Shown in pieces: positions 51,696 through 59,506 of a stretch of 64,000 bases of DNA. The DNA is from Allobosea sp. LC85 (GTDB lineage Bacteria; Pseudomonadota; Alphaproteobacteria; Rhizobiales; Beijerinckiaceae): NCBI RefSeq assembly GCF_000735605.1, contig NZ_JPKG01000053.1, positions 1 through 64,000 of the forward strand, in the 5' to 3' direction. The notes below the pieces were generated by a model. It did no database searches, was not told where the DNA came from, and saw nothing but the letters and a program-made list of their open reading frames with translations. How positions within the stretch are numbered: the stretch's first letter is position 1; each line of letters opens with the position of its first letter. The position numbers and the translations under genes are program-made.

Positions 51696-52874
51696 TCAGC
51701 GTGCCTCCGCCCGCGGCCAGAGCACCGTGAAGTCAAAGGAATGGCGCACCAGCCCGGCGCGATGACCCGCCGCTTGGCCCGAACCGACAAACAGATCGAC
51801 CCGCGATGGTCCGACGATGGCGGATCCCGTGTCCTGCGCAATCATCAGGCGTGACAGCCGCTCCATTTCGCCGTTGCCGGTGGGAATTGTCGCATCAATC
51901 CAGGCCGGCAACCCGTAGGGCCAGATGGCGCGGTCGACGGCAAGACTGCGCAGCGGCGTCAGGGGCAGGCCCGCACCACCAATCGGCCCCGAATCGGCCG
52001 GCAAGTCATCCTTGCGGGCGAAGAAGACGAAGGAGCGGTTAAGCCGGATCAGGTCCCGGGCGAAACCGGCATCCGCCTTCAACCGAGCGACCAGCTTGTC
52101 CATGGTCATCTCGGCCGGTGGGATGTTTTCGCGCTCGCTCAGCACGCGGCCGAGCGAGGTATAGGTGTGGCCGTTACGGCCGGAATAAACCAGCCGCACG
52201 ACCTTGCCGTTCGGCAACCGGACCCGGCCGGAGCCCTGCACCTGCAACACGAAGCGGTCGACCGGATCGCGCAGCCACGCGATTTCCAGGCCCTGCCCGT
52301 CGAGCGCGCCGCTCTCGATCGCCGTTCGGTCGGGATAGGGCTCAAGGCCCCTGGAGGTGCGGCGGGCAGCGGACAAGGCAGGCTCCAGCCCAGGCCAGTC
52401 GTCGCCTGCAAGCCGTGTCACCAGATCGGCAGGGCGGGCGTAGAGCGGAGTCGGAAACCGGGCAGAGGGGGTGAGCGAGCCTTCGAACTCCGGCTCGAAA
52501 TAACCGGTCATGAAGCCGCGCTCGGCGCCGCTGGGCCGGATGCGCCAGAAACTGAAACGATCCTCGAAGAAGCGACGCGCCACCGTCCGATCGACCGGCC
52601 TACGGGCCGTCAGCCTGCCGGCTTCCGCGCAGATACCGGCGAGCGCAGCGGGAATCGGCGCGCCTTGCCGAAGCGGCGGATCAGCGGCGCAGCCAGCCGC
52701 GAAAATCCCAAGCGCGATGCGGTGATCATCATCGCGCCATCCCGGTATTGCGGCAGGAGAGATGGCTTCTGAACGGGCGCCGGGCGGCAAGGTCGGACCG
52801 GCGGCGGGCGCCTGTGTCATTGCAGCGGACACCATGGCGGCCACCAGCGCGATGCGCCCGGGGCCACGGGTCAC
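51696..52874 (-). CDS. mltA: Membrane-bound lytic murein transglycosylase A
   Basis: MltA cleaves peptidoglycan glycans with 1,6-anhydro-MurNAc formation. GTG 52874 overlaps the Tim44-like stop and gives 392 residues; a TTG 10 codons upstream is possible but less coupled. An N-terminal signal peptide (IALVAAMVSAAMTQAPAAG) without a clear lipobox is followed by RGFMTGYFEPEFEGS (shortened) and the C-terminal 3D domain RLMIAQDTGSAIVGPSRVDL with its catalytic Asp region. Confidence 0.93.
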   Translation of the reverse strand: MTRGPGRIALVAAMVSAAMTQAPAAGPTLPPGARSEAISPAAIPGWRDDDHRIALGIFAAGCAADPPLRQGAPIPAALAGICAEAGRLTARRPVDRTVARRFFEDRFSFWRIRPSGAERGFMTGYFEPEFEGSLTPSARFPTPLYARPADLVTRLAGDDWPGLEPALSAARRTSRGLEPYPDRTAIESGALDGQGLEIAWLRDPVDRFVLQVQGSGRVRLPNGKVVRLVYSGRNGHTYTSLGRVLSERENIPPAEMTMDKLVARLKADAGFARDLIRLNRSFVFFARKDDLPADSGPIGGAGLPLTPLRSLAVDRAIWPYGLPAWIDATIPTGNGEMERLSRLMIAQDTGSAIVGPSRVDLFVGSGQAAGHRAGLVRHSFDFTVLWPRAEAR

Positions 52875-53602
52875 GCGCCGGCTTCGGTCGCGACCAAAAG
52901 CCAATTCGGGTCGCGGCTGCCGAGCTGGCGCGAGAAGGTCCAGATATCGTTGACCTCCGAGACCGTCTCGGCGCTGCCGTCCACAACGACGCCCTGCGCA
53001 TCACGGACAACACTGATCAGCTGCGAGACGAAAGCGATCGTCACCTGAGCCGTCTTGCCCTTGACATCCACGGCGGCGATATCGGCCTTGTCGATCGAGA
53101 CGAAGGAGGATTCCGCCCTCTCGCCACGCTTCTCGCGGTCGGTTATCGCCTGCTCGAAGCCATCATAGACTTCCTTGGCGAGGAGGCCCTTCAGGGCCTT
53201 GCGGTCACCGCGGGCGAAGGCCGTGACGATGGTCTCGTAAGCGGATTTCGCACCCTGCAGGAAACCCTTCGGGTCGAAATCCTGCTCCTGGCGAACGATG
53301 GCCTCGATGCCGGCGATGATCGGCGAATCGGCGGGCGCAATGTCCTTCCAGCGCTCGGCCTCCGGAGCGACCGTCGCAGCAGGATCGTTGGCGGCACCCG
53401 GCAGGCGAATGACATTGTCGCGCTTGGCCTCGGGAGCGCCGGCCTGATCGGGCCGCATCGGCGGTGTCTCGCGCCGGGCGAAGGGATCCTTTGGCGGCTG
53501 CTCGCTCCCGGTCTTCTGACCAAGGACGGAGCTAAGCTTCCAGGCGACGAAAACGGCCAGAGCCAGGAAGACCAAAGTCGTCATGTCGAAGGAATTTTGC
53601 AT
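52871..53602 (-). CDS. Tim44/TimA-like inner-membrane protein
   Basis: ATG 53602 gives 243 residues: one N-terminal transmembrane helix (TTLVFLALAVFVAWKL, about 7-22), a Pro-rich linker and a C-terminal Tim44-like NTF2-fold domain (about 105-240; FLQGAKSAYETIVTAFARGD shortened). In Caulobacter, TimA is such a protein without a firm function. It lies divergent from secB and upstream of mltA, a conserved origin-proximal set. The fxsA gene often found here in rhizobia is absent from the gap 53603-53847. Confidence 0.9.
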   Translation of the reverse strand: MQNSFDMTTLVFLALAVFVAWKLSSVLGQKTGSEQPPKDPFARRETPPMRPDQAGAPEAKRDNVIRLPGAANDPAATVAPEAERWKDIAPADSPIIAGIEAIVRQEQDFDPKGFLQGAKSAYETIVTAFARGDRKALKGLLAKEVYDGFEQAITDREKRGERAESSFVSIDKADIAAVDVKGKTAQVTIAFVSQLISVVRDAQGVVVDGSAETVSEVNDIWTFSRQLGSRDPNWLLVATEAGA

Positions 53603-53847
53603 CGAACGCTGATCCGGAACCCCAGTGACCGCCTCGCATCGACGGCGGCGGTCGGCCGGCCGCCGCATGCGATATGGTGATCAAGGCTCGTAACATCCAC
53701 CCCCGAGCTTGTGAAGGCGGCTTCTTGTGCCTGAGGAAGCTCCATGATAGCCGACGAAAGCATTGCACCGGGGAGCGGTGCGCAGTCCCGGGCGCCGGCA
53801 AGGCGTGGGATTTCCCGATTAAAGCCTGCCAGACGATGATGGGACCG

Positions 53848-54345
53848 ATGGCCAACGACATCCCCAACGGCAACGGCGCGAGCGAGGCGAACGCTCAGCC
53901 GAGCATGAATGCCCTGATCCAGTACACCAAGGACTTCTCCTTCGAGAATCCGAAAGCGCCCCGCGCGCTCGGCCAGCAGAACGAACAGGGCCCGCAGATG
54001 TCCCTGCAGGTCAATGTCTCGACCACCGCGCTGTCAGAGACCGATTACGAGACCGTGCTCCAGCTCGAGGGCAAGGCGGTCCTGAACAACGAGACGCTGT
54101 TTGCGTTCGATCTCAGCTATGCCGGCGTGTTCCGGCTGCAGAACATCCCGCAGGAGCATATTCACCCCGTTCTGGTGATCGACTGTGCACGGCTGCTGTT
54201 CCCGTTCGCCCGGCAGATCATCGCGGAGGCGGTCCAGACCGGCGGCTTCCCGCCCTTCTATGTTCCGCAGATCGATTTTGCGATGCTCTATCAGCAGCGC
54301 ATGCAGGAGCTTCAGGCCCAGCAGCAGCAGGCGCCCAACGCCTGA
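53848..54345 (+). CDS. secB: Protein-export chaperone SecB
   Basis: SecB holds preproteins unfolded and hands them to SecA. It has 165 residues from ATG 53848 (MANDIPNG); ATG 53836 and 53839 are also in frame. The acidic/polar N-terminus is followed by IQYTKDFSFENPKAP, NVSTTALSETDYETVL and HPVLVIDCARLLFPFARQII, all SecB landmarks. A Gln-rich tail ends the protein. A good intrinsic terminator follows. Confidence 0.95.
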   Translation: MANDIPNGNGASEANAQPSMNALIQYTKDFSFENPKAPRALGQQNEQGPQMSLQVNVSTTALSETDYETVLQLEGKAVLNNETLFAFDLSYAGVFRLQNIPQEHIHPVLVIDCARLLFPFARQIIAEAVQTGGFPPFYVPQIDFAMLYQQRMQELQAQQQQAPNA

Positions 54346-54377
54346 GCGAGCCTGCCGCCTCTGAAGCCGACCACATC

Positions 54378-54409
54378 GAAAGGGCCCTCACGGGCCCTTT
54401 CTTGCATTT
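54378..54409 (+). terminator. Rho-independent terminator of secB
   Basis: A 10 bp perfect stem GAAAGGGCCC / GGGCCCTTTC with loop TCAC is followed by TTGCATTT. The T-run is broken, so efficiency may be moderate. Confidence 0.75.
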
Positions 54410-54527
54410 CAATCAATAATCGCGCGCATTTCGCCATGCCTTGCGCATCGGCAGGGCGACCTCCATCTCCGACATTCATTGAAGCGGGCGCCAATCCGGC
54501 GTCCGCATTTTGTTATATGGAGACCCG

Positions 54528-55268
54528 ATGGACCATCTGATGACGCTTGCTGCCGACCCCGCCGTCTGGGCGGCTCTCGGGGCACTGATCGCCATGGAGG
54601 TTGTCCTCGGCATCGACAATCTGATCTTCATCTCGATCCTGACCAACAAGCTGCCTGAGGAACAACGCTCGCTCGGCCGCAAGATCGGCATCGGGCTCGC
54701 GCTGTTCATGCGGCTTGCCCTGCTCGGCACCGTCGCCTTCATCGTGCAATTGACGGAGCCGATCCTCTCGCTCTTCGGCAAGGCCTTCTCCTGGCGCGAT
54801 TTCATCCTGATCGCCGGCGGCCTCTTCCTGGTCTGGAAGGCAACGACCGAGATCCATCACAAGGTCGACGTCAATCACGGGCCCGATGTGTTCGACGGCG
54901 GCCGCGCGGCAACCGTGACCTTCGGCGCCGCGATCTTCCAGATCCTGCTGCTTGATCTCGTCTTCTCGATCGACAGCATCATCACGGCCGTCGGCATGAC
55001 CGAGCATGTGCCGGTGATGATGATTGCGGTGATCGTCGCCGTACTGGTGATGCTGCTTGCCGCCGACCCGCTGGCGAAGTTCATCGAGAAGAATCCGACG
55101 ATCGTGATGCTGGCGCTCGGCTTCCTGCTGATGATCGGCGGCACGCTGATCGGCGAGGGTTTCGGCGCCCATATCCCGAAGGGCTACATCTACGCTGCCA
55201 TGGCCTTCTCGGCACTGATCGAAGGCCTCAACATGATGTCGCGGCGCGCCAATCGCCGCCGCGGCTAG
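54528..55268 (+). CDS. TerC-family integral membrane protein
   Basis: ATG 54528 with GGAGA 6 bases upstream gives 246 residues with about seven membrane helices. TerC signatures are EVVLGIDNLIFISIL and DLVFSIDSIITAVGM, each with the conserved Asp in the membrane. The family is linked to tellurite resistance and Mn2+ export (Alx, MeeF). I saw no yybP-ykoY manganese riboswitch in the upstream 54410-54527. The gene interrupts the secB-dnaQ neighbourhood. Confidence 0.92.
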   Translation: MDHLMTLAADPAVWAALGALIAMEVVLGIDNLIFISILTNKLPEEQRSLGRKIGIGLALFMRLALLGTVAFIVQLTEPILSLFGKAFSWRDFILIAGGLFLVWKATTEIHHKVDVNHGPDVFDGGRAATVTFGAAIFQILLLDLVFSIDSIITAVGMTEHVPVMMIAVIVAVLVMLLAADPLAKFIEKNPTIVMLALGFLLMIGGTLIGEGFGAHIPKGYIYAAMAFSALIEGLNMMSRRANRRRG

Positions 55269-55318
55269 ATCGCCGTGCGTCCGTTCGGACGCAGAAGCGG
55301 CGATCTAGCTCTTTGTTT
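55264..55318 (+). terminator. Long stem-loop overlapping the terC stop, probable terminator
   Basis: An outer 12 bp stem (GCTAGATCGCCG / CGGCGATCTAGC) and an inner 8 bp stem (TGCGTCCG / CGGACGCA, loop TT) are separated on the right by GAAG. TCTTTGTTT follows. The stem includes the terC stop codon. Confidence 0.65.
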
Positions 55319-55368
55319 GAGCATCGGATTTTTCCGAAAACCGGATTCCACTTTTCGGTCCGATGCTC
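55319..55368. repeat. REP-like element between terC and dnaQ
   Basis: GAGCATCGGA / TCCGATGCTC arms enclose CCGAAAACCGG and CCACTTTTCGG. It is the clearest copy of this family and lies between the convergent 3-prime ends of terC and dnaQ. Confidence 0.8.
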
Positions 55369-55400
55369 TAGCCAGCCCGAAGCTGAGCCGCCCAAGCGGC

Positions 55401-56108
55401 TCAGCTCTCCTTGGCCAGATCGAGATAGCCGCTCCAGAGCGGTGTCTTGAGGGTCAGAATGAAGCTCTCGTGAGCCGCGATTGCCGCCTCGTCGAGGCGG
55501 GGCGCGAGCGGGCGCTGGCGCTGCGGCCGCTCTGAAAGATCGGCGAGACCGTTGCCAAGACCGGCAGCGGTGACCACGCCAAGTCCGAGATCAGCCTGTT
55601 TGCCGCCGATCAGCTCGATATAGACCTCGGCGAGAATCTCGGAATCGAGCAGCGCGCCGTGCTGGGTGCGCCTCGTATTGTCGATGCCATAGCGCTGGCA
55701 AAGCGCATCGAGACTGTTCGAGGCTCCAGGGTGCTTGCGCCGCGCCATCGCCAGCGTATCGACGACCAGGGAAGGCTCGATCGGGCCCCGGCCGACGCGC
55801 TTCATCTCCATGTTCAGGAAGCCGACGTCGAAGGCCGCATTGTGGATGACGAGCCGCGCGCCATCGATGAACGCTGCAAACTCCTCGGCAACGGCCGCGA
55901 AAACGGGCTTGTCCGCCAGGAAGGCGTCGGACAGTCCGTGGACCTTGAAGGCGCCTTCCGACATCGTCCGCTCGGGGTTGATGTATTGATGGAAGGTGCG
56001 GCCCGATGGGCAGTGATTGACCAGTTCGACGCAGCCGATTTCGACGACGCGATCGCCACCATTGGCTTCAACGCCGGTCGTCTCGGTATCGAGGACGATC
56101 TCACGCAT
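55401..56108 (-). CDS. dnaQ: DNA polymerase III subunit epsilon (proofreading exonuclease)
   Basis: ATG 56108 overlaps the coaE stop by 8 bases and gives 235 residues. The DEDDh exonuclease motifs are present: MREIVLDTETTG (ExoI), HNAAFDVGFL (ExoII) and HGALLDSEILAEVY (ExoIII with His and Asp). The C-terminal part should bind the alpha subunit. It lies in the origin-proximal block read toward the left arm. Confidence 0.95.
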   Translation of the reverse strand: MREIVLDTETTGVEANGGDRVVEIGCVELVNHCPSGRTFHQYINPERTMSEGAFKVHGLSDAFLADKPVFAAVAEEFAAFIDGARLVIHNAAFDVGFLNMEMKRVGRGPIEPSLVVDTLAMARRKHPGASNSLDALCQRYGIDNTRRTQHGALLDSEILAEVYIELIGGKQADLGLGVVTAAGLGNGLADLSERPQRQRPLAPRLDEAAIAAHESFILTLKTPLWSGYLDLAKES

Positions 56109-56727
56109 GCCAGGACGCCTCTTCTTGCCGGGTCCGGCCAGGACGGCCAGCCAGTGCCTGGAGGATAGAGCGGACCTGTCTCTGTGCCACCAGCAAGCCA
56201 TGCGAGGTGTCCACAAGGAAGTGCGCGCGCCGGCGCTTCTCCGCGTCGGGCATCTGGCGCGCAAGGATCGCGTCCAGCTTCTCCGCCGTCATGTCCGGAC
56301 GCGCCAGCACGCGGGCGCGCTGCACCTCGACCGATGCCGTGATCACGACGACCGCGTCACAGCGATTGCCGCCTCCAACCTCTAGCAGGAGCGGCACATC
56401 GAGGACGGCAATATCGCGCCCTGCTACCATGCAGTTCTTGATGAAGACGATCTCCTCCTCCCGCACCAGCGGGTGGATGATTGCTTCGAGCGCGCGCAAC
56501 GCTTCCGGCTTGCCCACGACCATGGATGAGAGTCGGGCACGATCGACGGTCCCGTTCACCACAGCCTCCGGAAAGGCTGCCGCGATCGGTGCGACCGCCC
56601 TGCCCCGGTAGAGCACATGGACGGTGGCATCGGCATCATGGACAGGCACGCCGCGGGCCCGGAACATCTCCGAGGTGGTCGACTTTCCCATGCCGATCGA
56701 GCCGGTCAGTCCCAGGATGAAGGTCAT
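56101..56727 (-). CDS. coaE: Dephospho-CoA kinase
   Basis: CoaE does the last step of coenzyme A synthesis. The 208-residue P-loop kinase starts ILGLTGSIGMGKST (residues 4-17); VPVHDADATVH and DVPLLLEVGG follow, as in the family. It lies 15 bases after aroE and overlaps dnaQ, within the aroE-coaE-dnaQ operon. The first CoA gene, coaA, is in this window at 10.8 kb but not linked. Confidence 0.95.
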   Translation of the reverse strand: MTFILGLTGSIGMGKSTTSEMFRARGVPVHDADATVHVLYRGRAVAPIAAAFPEAVVNGTVDRARLSSMVVGKPEALRALEAIIHPLVREEEIVFIKNCMVAGRDIAVLDVPLLLEVGGGNRCDAVVVITASVEVQRARVLARPDMTAEKLDAILARQMPDAEKRRRAHFLVDTSHGLLVAQRQVRSILQALAGRPGRTRQEEASWHA

Positions 56728-56742
56728 GCGGCACCCAGCGAA

Positions 56743-57576
56743 TCAGGCGCCCAGGATATCGGCTTCGAGCCGGGCCCGCAGCGCCGGTGTGACCTTCGGG
56801 GTCACACCGAACCAGCGCGCAAAACCCGGCACGGCCTGGTGCAACAGCATGCCGAGGCCATCGACCGGAACACCGCCACGACGCTCGGCCTCTTCGAGCA
56901 GAGGCGTCCGCAACGGCACGTAGACGATGTCGTCAACGATCGTGCCGGGGCGGAGCCTGCTGAGATCGAGATCGAGCGGCGGCTTGCCGTTCATGCCAAG
57001 CGCCGTCGTGTTGATGATCAGATCGGCCGCTCCGACCAGCTCATGACGCTTTGACCAGTCCTGCGCCTCGACCGGCCCTCCGAGTGCGCGGGCAAGTTCC
57101 GTGGCTCGGTCCGCGCTGCGGTTGACGAGGATGATCCGCTCGAGGCCATGCCCCTTCAGTGCAAAGCCGATGGCCCGCGCTGCGCCGCCCGAGCCAAGAA
57201 TGAGAGCCGTTGCGACCCGCTCGCTCCAGCAGGGTACACTGCCATCAAGATGGGCGAGGAAGCCGGCAGCATCGGTGTTGTCACCGATCAGGCGCCCATC
57301 TTCACGCCAGATCGTATTCACCGCGCCCATCGCCCGGGCGACGGGGCTGAGATCATCGACCAGGAGCAGTGACGCCTCCTTGTGCGGAACCGTGACGTTG
57401 CCGCCCACGAATTCTCCGGTTCGGACCCGGGCAATGAACGACGGGAGCGCGGCCGGTGCGACATCGATGCGTTCATAGGATCCATCGAGCCCATGCTCGG
57501 CGATCCAGCTGCCGTGAATGAGCGGCGAGCGCGAATGGGCGATCGGGTGACCGATGACGAAGCAGCGACGGGTCAT
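56743..57576 (-). CDS. aroE: Shikimate dehydrogenase (NADP+)
   Basis: AroE reduces 3-dehydroshikimate in aromatic amino acid synthesis. It has 277 residues. FVIGHPIAHSRSPLIHGSWI, the catalytic Lys in NVTVPHKEASL (about residue 66), the Asp in DNTDAAGF and the nucleotide loop GSGGAARAI are all visible. It follows maf by 18 bases in the same leftward operon. Confidence 0.95.
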   Translation of the reverse strand: MTRRCFVIGHPIAHSRSPLIHGSWIAEHGLDGSYERIDVAPAALPSFIARVRTGEFVGGNVTVPHKEASLLLVDDLSPVARAMGAVNTIWREDGRLIGDNTDAAGFLAHLDGSVPCWSERVATALILGSGGAARAIGFALKGHGLERIILVNRSADRATELARALGGPVEAQDWSKRHELVGAADLIINTTALGMNGKPPLDLDLSRLRPGTIVDDIVYVPLRTPLLEEAERRGGVPVDGLGMLLHQAVPGFARWFGVTPKVTPALRARLEADILGA

Positions 57577-57594
57577 GGAATTCAGGTGTCCGGA

Positions 57595-58221
57595 TCAATC
57601 GATGAGAGCACCCTGCTCGCGCAGGGTTTCGAGTACGGCAAGGAGCGGGAGGCCGAGGATGGTGAAATGGTCGCCCTCGATCGCAGCGAAGAGCTGGGAA
57701 CCAAGGCCCTCGAGCTGGTAGCCGCCAACGCTGGTCAGGACCGCCGGACCAGCGAGCTCGACATAGGTTGCGATGAATTCCAGCTCCAGTCGCCGCATCG
57801 TCAGCCGTGCGGTCTGTCCGCCTTCAGCGAGGATCTCGCCGTCGCGTGCCAGCACAAAGGCGGAGTGGAGCTCATGCGTACGCCCAGCCAGGGTTGCGAT
57901 CTGCGCGGCGGCGCCAGCGAAATTCTCGGGCTTGTGAAAAATCTGACCCTCGCAGGTCAGCGTCTGGTCGGCGCCCAGCACGAAGCGGCCAGGCTTCATC
58001 ACCGAGACATGCAGCGCCTTTGCGCAGGCGAGCGCAGCTGCAATCGCCTCGCCTTCGACACCCTGCGTGAGCAGGGGCGCTTCGGCGGCTCGCTCGTCAA
58101 TATCGGGCTTCAGGGTGTCGACCGGAATCCCGGCAGCGCGCAGCATCCCGGCCCGGGTCGCACTGCCGGAGGCAAGCAGCAGAGGCTCCGCTGCACGCCA
58201 GAGAGAGGGGCTCTTCGTCAT
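57595..58221 (-). CDS. maf: Maf-family nucleotide pyrophosphatase
   Basis: The 208-residue protein has LLLASGSATRAGMLRAAGI at the N-terminus, DIDERA, and VLGADQTLTCEG with the catalytic Asp. Maf proteins hydrolyse modified or canonical NTPs and affect septum formation when overproduced. It overlaps the DUF299 gene by ATGA, and that pair is conserved beside the origin in Alphaproteobacteria. Confidence 0.92.
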   Translation of the reverse strand: MTKSPSLWRAAEPLLLASGSATRAGMLRAAGIPVDTLKPDIDERAAEAPLLTQGVEGEAIAAALACAKALHVSVMKPGRFVLGADQTLTCEGQIFHKPENFAGAAAQIATLAGRTHELHSAFVLARDGEILAEGGQTARLTMRRLELEFIATYVELAGPAVLTSVGGYQLEGLGSQLFAAIEGDHFTILGLPLLAVLETLREQGALID

Positions 58222-59048
58222 GTCGCGATGAACTTCATGCGATGGTCGCGCAGCAGGTCGAGGATGGCTGCCGCCGTCTCCTCGATCGAGCGCCGGGTGA
58301 CATCGATCACCGGCCAGCCCCTACGGGCGCAGAGCTTGCGCGACTGCGCAATCTCATCGGCCACGGCGGTGGGGTCGACATAGGGCGTCTCGTCATCCGC
58401 CTTCATCGAGAGCAGCCGGTTTTGCCGAATCTGCACGATGCGCTCGGCGCTGGCGACCAACCCGACGATCAAGGGCTTTCTCAGCCGCTCAAGCTCGGCC
58501 GGCAAAGCTACATTAGGCACCAGCGGCACATTGGCGGTCTTGATACCCCGGTTGGCGAGATAGATGCTGGTCGGCGTCTTCGAGGTGCGGCTGATGCCGA
58601 CCAAGATGATGTCAGCGCTTTCCAGATCGCCCCCGAGCTGCCCATCATCATGCATCAGCGTGTAGTTCATCGCGTCGATGCGGCGGAAATATTCGGCATT
58701 GAGCACATGCTGCGCGCCTGGCCGCGGCGACCCCGCCTGGCCGAGATAAGACTGGAACAACGACAGCACCGGGTTCAGCACGGACAGGCAGGGACAGCCG
58801 AGCTCCTGGCAGAATTTCTCGAGCCGCTCCGCCCATTCCGCTTCGACGAGCGTGTAGAGCACGACTCCTGGCGAGGATTCGATCTCCGCCAGAACGCGGG
58901 CGAGCTGAGCCTCCGAGCGCACCAGCGGATAGACATGCTCGATCGCCGAAACCGATTCATATTGGGCGGCGGCGGCCCGGCTGACCGCGATCAGGGTCTC
59001 GCCGGTGGCATCAGACACCAGATGCAAATGAAAATAGTTGCGCGCCAC
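58218..59048 (-). CDS. Pyruvate, water/orthophosphate dikinase regulatory protein (DUF299)
   Basis: The 276-residue bifunctional kinase/phosphorylase controls PEP synthase or PPDK by ADP-dependent phosphorylation. It starts NYFHLHLVSDATGETL and has the P-loop-like VGISRTSKTPTSIYLANRG region (about 150-168). It is the first gene of the leftward maf-aroE-coaE-dnaQ operon and borders the probable origin. In Caulobacter a homologue is likewise adjacent to Cori. Confidence 0.95.
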   Translation of the reverse strand: MARNYFHLHLVSDATGETLIAVSRAAAAQYESVSAIEHVYPLVRSEAQLARVLAEIESSPGVVLYTLVEAEWAERLEKFCQELGCPCLSVLNPVLSLFQSYLGQAGSPRPGAQHVLNAEYFRRIDAMNYTLMHDDGQLGGDLESADIILVGISRTSKTPTSIYLANRGIKTANVPLVPNVALPAELERLRKPLIVGLVASAERIVQIRQNRLLSMKADDETPYVDPTAVADEIAQSRKLCARRGWPVIDVTRRSIEETAAAILDLLRDHRMKFIAT

Positions 59049-59174
59049 GTGGGCTCCCGGAGCTTAACGAAGTTGCAACCTCTAGCGCGCCATATCGGCA
59101 ATGCAAATTGTCGTCCTGGACCAGGACCCCCAGCGCTGACCGCGATGAGGGGTCACGCTGGTCATGGGGACTGC

Positions 59175-59183
59175 TGTGGACAA
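59175..59183 (-). other. DnaA-box candidate
   Basis: TGTGGACAA, complement TTGTCCACA, one base from the TTATCCACA consensus. Confidence 0.55.
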
Positions 59184-59269
59184 CCGTACATCCGAGCGGA
59201 GCCCGGAGCCGCGACTGTATAAGTCCCTCTTTCCATCAACAGGCTGGCCCCTGGGGACACGTGGAGCGA

Positions 59270-59285
59270 TGTTTCACGTGAATCA
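59270..59285. other. parS: parS-like ParB-binding site
   Basis: TGTTTCACGTGAATCA matches the widespread parS consensus TGTTTCACGTGAAACA at 15 of 16 positions and contains the core TTCACGTGAA palindrome. A second, weaker CACGTG lies at 59259. Chromosomal parS sites cluster near oriC. Confidence 0.75.
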
Positions 59286-59385
59286 TTTTAACGATCGGCG
59301 GCCCCGGCGCTGATTCCGATTTCTTACTAATCAGTTAAGGCGCCCCGCCCCCCGGGCGATTCCGGCCTGCGACATCGGCTCGCCC

Positions 59386-59405
59386 TGTGGACCGGTTGTG
59401 GACAA
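59386..59405 (-). other. Pair of DnaA-box candidates
   Basis: TGTGGACCG at 59386 and TGTGGACAA at 59397, in the same orientation and 11 bases apart (one helical turn). The second equals the box at 59175. The AT-rich stretch starts 25 bases further right. Confidence 0.55.
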
Positions 59406-59506
59406 AGTTGGGCCGGGCTATTTGCCCCTGACCAAGAGTCAAAACAAAAGAATCTCTCTCTAAGATTCTTTTAAGAATTAGGCCTGAACGGCTGACCGGA
59501 GTGGGC

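Larger units (their letters stand above)
59049..59506. other. oriC: Probable chromosomal replication origin (oriC)
   Basis: This 458 bp divergent gap lies between DUF299 and hemE, the location of Cori in Caulobacter. It holds TGTGGACAA (59175 and 59397; complement of TTGTCCACA) and TGTGGACCG (59386) as DnaA-box candidates. An AT-rich stretch at 59430-59485 includes an AAGAATCT/AGATTCTT inverted repeat. GANTC sites are at 59280, 59312, 59358, 59436, 59450 and 59464. A parS-like site is at 59270. Genes on both sides point away from it. Function is inferred from these signals together. Confidence 0.72.

Noticed and set aside
54410..54527. yybP-ykoY manganese riboswitch upstream of terC
   Set aside because: The family often has it, but the 118 bases here show no matching core.
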